A DNA stretch of 49,213 nt from Planctomycetota bacterium (GTDB taxonomy: Bacteria > Planctomycetota > Phycisphaerae > SM23-33), in NCBI GenBank assembly GCA_012729725.1, contig JAAYCO010000048.1:1-49213 (forward strand), read 5' to 3'. Both the position numbers and the translations under genes were made by a program. Shown here piece after piece: positions 48,306 to 49,213 of this stretch. How positions within the stretch are numbered: the first letter of the stretch is position 1; the number at the start of each line of letters is the position of its first letter. The notes under the pieces are model-generated. The model saw nothing but the letters and a program-made list of their open reading frames with translations. It was not told the origin of the DNA and searched no databases.

Positions 48306-48738
48306 TCCAATTGTAACTGCATCCGCTATTCCTGTCAACCAAGAAGAATTGCCTTATGGCGTGCAATCATGATATTGCCAAAACCCTTTGTTACCAGGCT
48401 TTTGAGCCACATCGGCGTCGGCCGGCGACTTCTATCTCAAGTGCGGGCAGATGCTGGCGAAAACGTGGATTAACCGGTTTCATCTATGGTTAAAGTCAAT
48501 TTTGCGGAAAAAAGCTCGTGACCCCGTCCCAAATCTAGCGAGAACTATCCATGGCATGCAATGACATACTGCATAAGGACATGGAAGGCAAATACATAAA
48601 GACTTATCTGTTAAAGAGTTATGGCACTTAATGCCCGCGCCGCTCATGCTTCCGGCGCTTGATGATGAAACATGCGCATGCAATCAAATACGCTATCATT
48701 AAGAATAGGCCAAAGAGATACGGGAGGCGGAATTATAG

Positions 48739-48767
48739 TTGACAAGATTAAGCGCTCTCATTACAAT
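48739..48767 (+). promoter_or_regulatory. Sigma70-type promoter for gene at 48840
   Basis: TTGACA - 17 nt - TACAAT. Confidence 0.7.
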
Positions 48768-48839
48768 CGGGTCAGTCGGTCAACTCCAGAGAGTTAACCG
48801 GGTGCATTGCGAAACATCGTCTTAATCAAGGAGAGGCAG

Positions 48840-49213
48840 ATGAAAATGATGAAGGTTGGCACGGCTGTGATGGTTGCAGTGCTGTTGGCGACGGGCGCGA
48901 TTGCTCAGGCGGCATTTGTCGGCAGCTTCATTGATGTTCCCGAAGAATCGGTCCTCGCGACCCAGTTCGACGGGCACTGGTTCACCTATGGAACCACGGG
49001 CCAGATGACAAAGTTCACAGCGGCGGATGTCTACAGCTACCACAACATCAGCTTCAATAGTGACGGCAAGATCTACTGCCCCGGTTCTGCGCCCAGCGAG
49101 CAGACGGGTTACGTCGTGTACGCCTTTAAGGCCGCCGAGGGCGAGAAGATCGATCAGTTCAAGTACGGCTTCACGGTCTATCCGGCCGGCGGCGGCACGT
49201 ACGGCACTGCCGA
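48840..49213 (+). CDS. Secreted protein with signal peptide, truncated by window end
   Basis: AAGGAG RBS; MKMMKVGTAVMVAVLLATGAIAQAAFVGSFIDVPEESVLATQFDGHWFTYGTTGQ, open to window end. Confidence 0.75.
   Translation, partial: MKMMKVGTAVMVAVLLATGAIAQAAFVGSFIDVPEESVLATQFDGHWFTYGTTGQMTKFTAADVYSYHNISFNSDGKIYCPGSAPSEQTGYVVYAFKAAEGEKIDQFKYGFTVYPAGGGTYGTA

Noticed and set aside
48628-48720. Minus-strand mini-ORF reading PYLFGLFLMIAYLIACACFIIKRRKHERRGH (TM plus basic tail)
   Set aside because: Preceded closely by an in-frame stop, leaving ~22 aa from the ATG; too short to support without conservation data.

Overview
This is a GC-rich chromosomal window that looks planctomycete/PVC-like: it carries a TIGR04137-type small basic protein, PEP-CTERM proteins and Gfo/Idh/MocA oxidoreductases. 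It contains four tRNAs: Lys(CTT), Ser(GGA), Ala(GGC) and a long selenocysteine tRNA (selC). Other recognisable content: a thiSFGH operon; a compact flagellar export/regulation cluster (MerR-like, fliF::fliG fusion, fliH, fliI, fliJ-like, SpoA/fliN-like, fliO, fliP, fliQ, fliR, truncated flhB, flhA, flhF, flhG, fliA); dapF; and assorted metabolic and regulatory genes.

The most notable locus is 6.7-12.2 kb, a diversity-generating retroelement (DGR). Its target is a Hanks-type Ser/Thr kinase with a TM helix, a CsgG-like region and a C-terminal FGE-sulfatase/C-type-lectin-fold domain that ends in a variable repeat (VR). Tandem hairpins, an Avd-like four-helix-bundle gene and a DGR-type reverse transcriptase follow. 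The template repeat (TR) seems to be reduced to a 23-nt remnant. Three of its four differences from the VR fall on TR adenines. It is cut off by a ~294-bp repeat, present as two tandem copies, that also supplies the RT C-terminus. This suggests a disrupted (fossil) or trans-dependent DGR.

Other notable points are a natural FliF-FliG fusion, an FlhB with no cytoplasmic NPTH domain, selC, a frameshifted PEP-CTERM gene and a near-perfect 24-bp palindrome upstream of the MerR-like gene. All calls come from reading the sequence and translations; no searches were run.
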